Positions 6,911-7,407 of a stretch of 7,407 nucleotides of DNA are shown in pieces (positions within the stretch are counted from its first letter, which is position 1; every line of letters begins with the position of its first letter). The stretch covers positions 1-7,407 of the forward strand of contig CAMNFW010000102.1 of NCBI GenBank assembly GCA_946537565.1, written 5' to 3'. A program made the position numbers and the translations under genes. The notes under the pieces are model-generated. The model was not told the DNA's origin, ran no database searches, and saw only the letters and a list, made by a program, of their open reading frames with translations. Source of the stretch: an uncultured Ruminococcus sp. (GTDB lineage Bacteria > Bacillota > Clostridia > Oscillospirales > Ruminococcaceae).

Positions 6911-7014
6911 CCAGTTTTTTTATATTCTTCATGAAAATCTGAGAATCTGCATCTGTCAATGTTTACAGTGAAAAATCAACAGTTTTTTTGTCATTGATTG
7001 TAGAAAATGCCATA

Positions 7015-7043
7015 GTGACAAATTCACAAAAATATGATATAAT
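7015..7043 (+). promoter_or_regulatory. Extended -10 sigma-A promoter of the DnaD-domain gene
   Basis: GTGACA (7015-7020, five of six -35 matches), 17-base spacer, TATAAT (7038-7043) preceded by TGA, which makes a TGn extended -10. Transcription should start near 7050, giving a leader of about 78 bases. Confidence 0.8.
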
Positions 7044-7077
7044 GAATGTTAAAGCATTCTTAATAATTTATTATAGC

Positions 7078-7112
7078 GCTGCATGATCATGTGAATAATG
7101 ATCTCTGGCAGC
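7078..7112 (+). promoter_or_regulatory. Stem-loop in the leader of the DnaD-domain gene
   Basis: GCTGC (7078-7082) pairs with GCAGC (7108-7112) and GATCAT (7085-7090) with ATGATC (7098-7103): 11 pairs with a 2x4 internal loop and a 7-base apical loop. No T-tract follows, so it is not a terminator. It ends about five bases before the ribosome binding site, so it could affect initiation or mRNA stability. The function is unknown. Confidence 0.5.
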
Positions 7113-7116
7113 TGGT

Positions 7117-7122
7117 GGAGGG
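7117..7122 (+). promoter_or_regulatory. Ribosome binding site that sets a TTG start
   Basis: GGAGGG (7117-7122) lies 6 bases before TTG 7129, the normal spacing. The in-frame ATG at 7123 directly abuts this site, too close for initiation, so TTG is preferred. Confidence 0.65.
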
Positions 7123-7128
7123 ATGATA

Positions 7129-7407
7129 TTGGAATTCAAAACAAACAGCGGTGTCTGGGGAACAATGTTTGGGGTTCCTTATGTGGTGGCTGATAATTTT
7201 CTTAAACTCGCTACCGGTGAACAGCTTAAAGTTCTGCTGTATATTCTTCGCTGCTCCGGAAGAACTGTTTCGCCGGAGGAAATCGCCATGAATACAGGAG
7301 TTTCACCAGCCCAGGCTGAGGAAGCTGTAATGTTCTGGCAGCAGGTGAATGTACTCTCTGCCGGTGCTTCTATGACCAGCATTATGTCTCCGCCGGCTGA
7401 TAATAAA
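7129..7407 (+). CDS. DnaD-domain (replication initiation-like) protein, N-terminal 93 residues
   Basis: The gene runs off the window; 93 codons are visible from TTG 7129. The sequence GVWGTMFGVPYVVADNFLKLATGEQLKVLLYILRCSGRTVSPEEIAMNTGVSPAQAEEAVMFW resembles the N-terminal winged-helix part of clostridial DnaD-domain proteins: a short start, VPxVVxDxxLKLATGxQLKVLLxxLR, then a helix-turn-helix (about 48-70) that asks whether a codon-like state is met by SPEEIA and SPAQAEEAV helices. In Bacillus, DnaD helps load the replicative helicase at the origin; the clostridial relatives are often encoded next to dnaC-like helicase loaders, which would lie beyond the window. Residues from about 77 (SAGASMTSIMSPPADNK) look like the start of a variable linker. 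The family call rests on recalled similarity of the N-terminus only; the diagnostic DnaB_2 C-terminal domain is not visible. Confidence 0.7.
   Translation, partial: MEFKTNSGVWGTMFGVPYVVADNFLKLATGEQLKVLLYILRCSGRTVSPEEIAMNTGVSPAQAEEAVMFWQQVNVLSAGASMTSIMSPPADNK

Larger units (their letters stand above)
6770..7128. other. Divergent intergenic region between asnB and the DnaD-domain gene
   Basis: This 359-base AT-rich region holds no gene that I can support. The left part (6770-6910) is the asnB leader and promoter on the - strand; the right part (7015-7128) is the promoter and leader of the + strand gene. The middle (6911-7014) is T-rich and has only weak features: two similar short segments, TCAACCAGTTTTTTT (6907-6921) and TCAACAGTTTTTTT (6976-6989), and a 6-bp inverted repeat AATCAA/TTGATT (6974-6999). 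No T-box specifier/antiterminator signature was seen. Confidence 0.7.

Noticed and set aside
6907..6989. Two near-identical segments TCAACCAGTTTTTTT and TCAACAGTTTTTTT as a regulator site pair
   Set aside because: Most of the match is a T-run in AT-rich DNA; one copy overlaps the asnB -35. Too weak to call without comparative data.
1..7407. Mobile element, CRISPR array, tRNA or attachment site
   Set aside because: No transposase or integrase-like sequence, regularly spaced repeats, cloverleaf or flanking direct repeats were found on reading both strands.

Overview
The window looks like chromosomal DNA of an anaerobic gut-type Firmicute, most likely a Ruminococcus or close Oscillospiraceae relative. 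The evidence is a clostridial electron-bifurcating [FeFe]-hydrogenase gene pair, strong AGGAGG-type ribosome binding sites, consensus sigma-A promoters, TTG starts and a clostridial DnaD-domain protein. No mobile element, CRISPR array, tRNA or rRNA is visible.

Layout: (1) 1-2740, the end of a hydrogenase operon on the + strand: the C-terminal half of the NADH/flavin subunit HydB, then the complete catalytic subunit HydA, closed by a textbook intrinsic terminator. (2) 2742-5171, a two-gene + strand unit: an ECF-type sigma factor and, 13 bases downstream, a single-pass membrane protein that is probably its anti-sigma factor. The latter has a short cytoplasmic N-terminus, one membrane segment, a Thr/Ser-rich linker and an outer part made of two diverged copies of one domain. 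A hairpin at 5140-5171 separates this unit from the convergent next gene. (3) 5189-6910, on the - strand, a glutamine-dependent asparagine synthetase (asnB). Its promoter is perfect consensus, and an intrinsic-terminator-like hairpin lies between promoter and start codon, which suggests transcription attenuation. (4) 7015-7407, on the + strand, a divergent extended -10 promoter, a leader stem-loop and the first 93 codons of a DnaD-domain protein that runs off the end.

How the parts work together: HydA and HydB are two subunits of one soluble complex (HydABC) that couples oxidation of NADH and reduced ferredoxin to H2 production; the third subunit, HydC, should lie upstream of the window. The sigma/anti-sigma pair is a self-contained envelope-signal switch, with no sequence evidence that it controls the hydrogenase. 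AsnB and the DnaD protein share only a divergent promoter region.

The points most worth a second look are the terminator hairpin in the asnB leader, the Cys-to-Ser position in the HydA active-site motif TSCSPGW, and the duplicated extracytoplasmic domain of the presumed anti-sigma factor.
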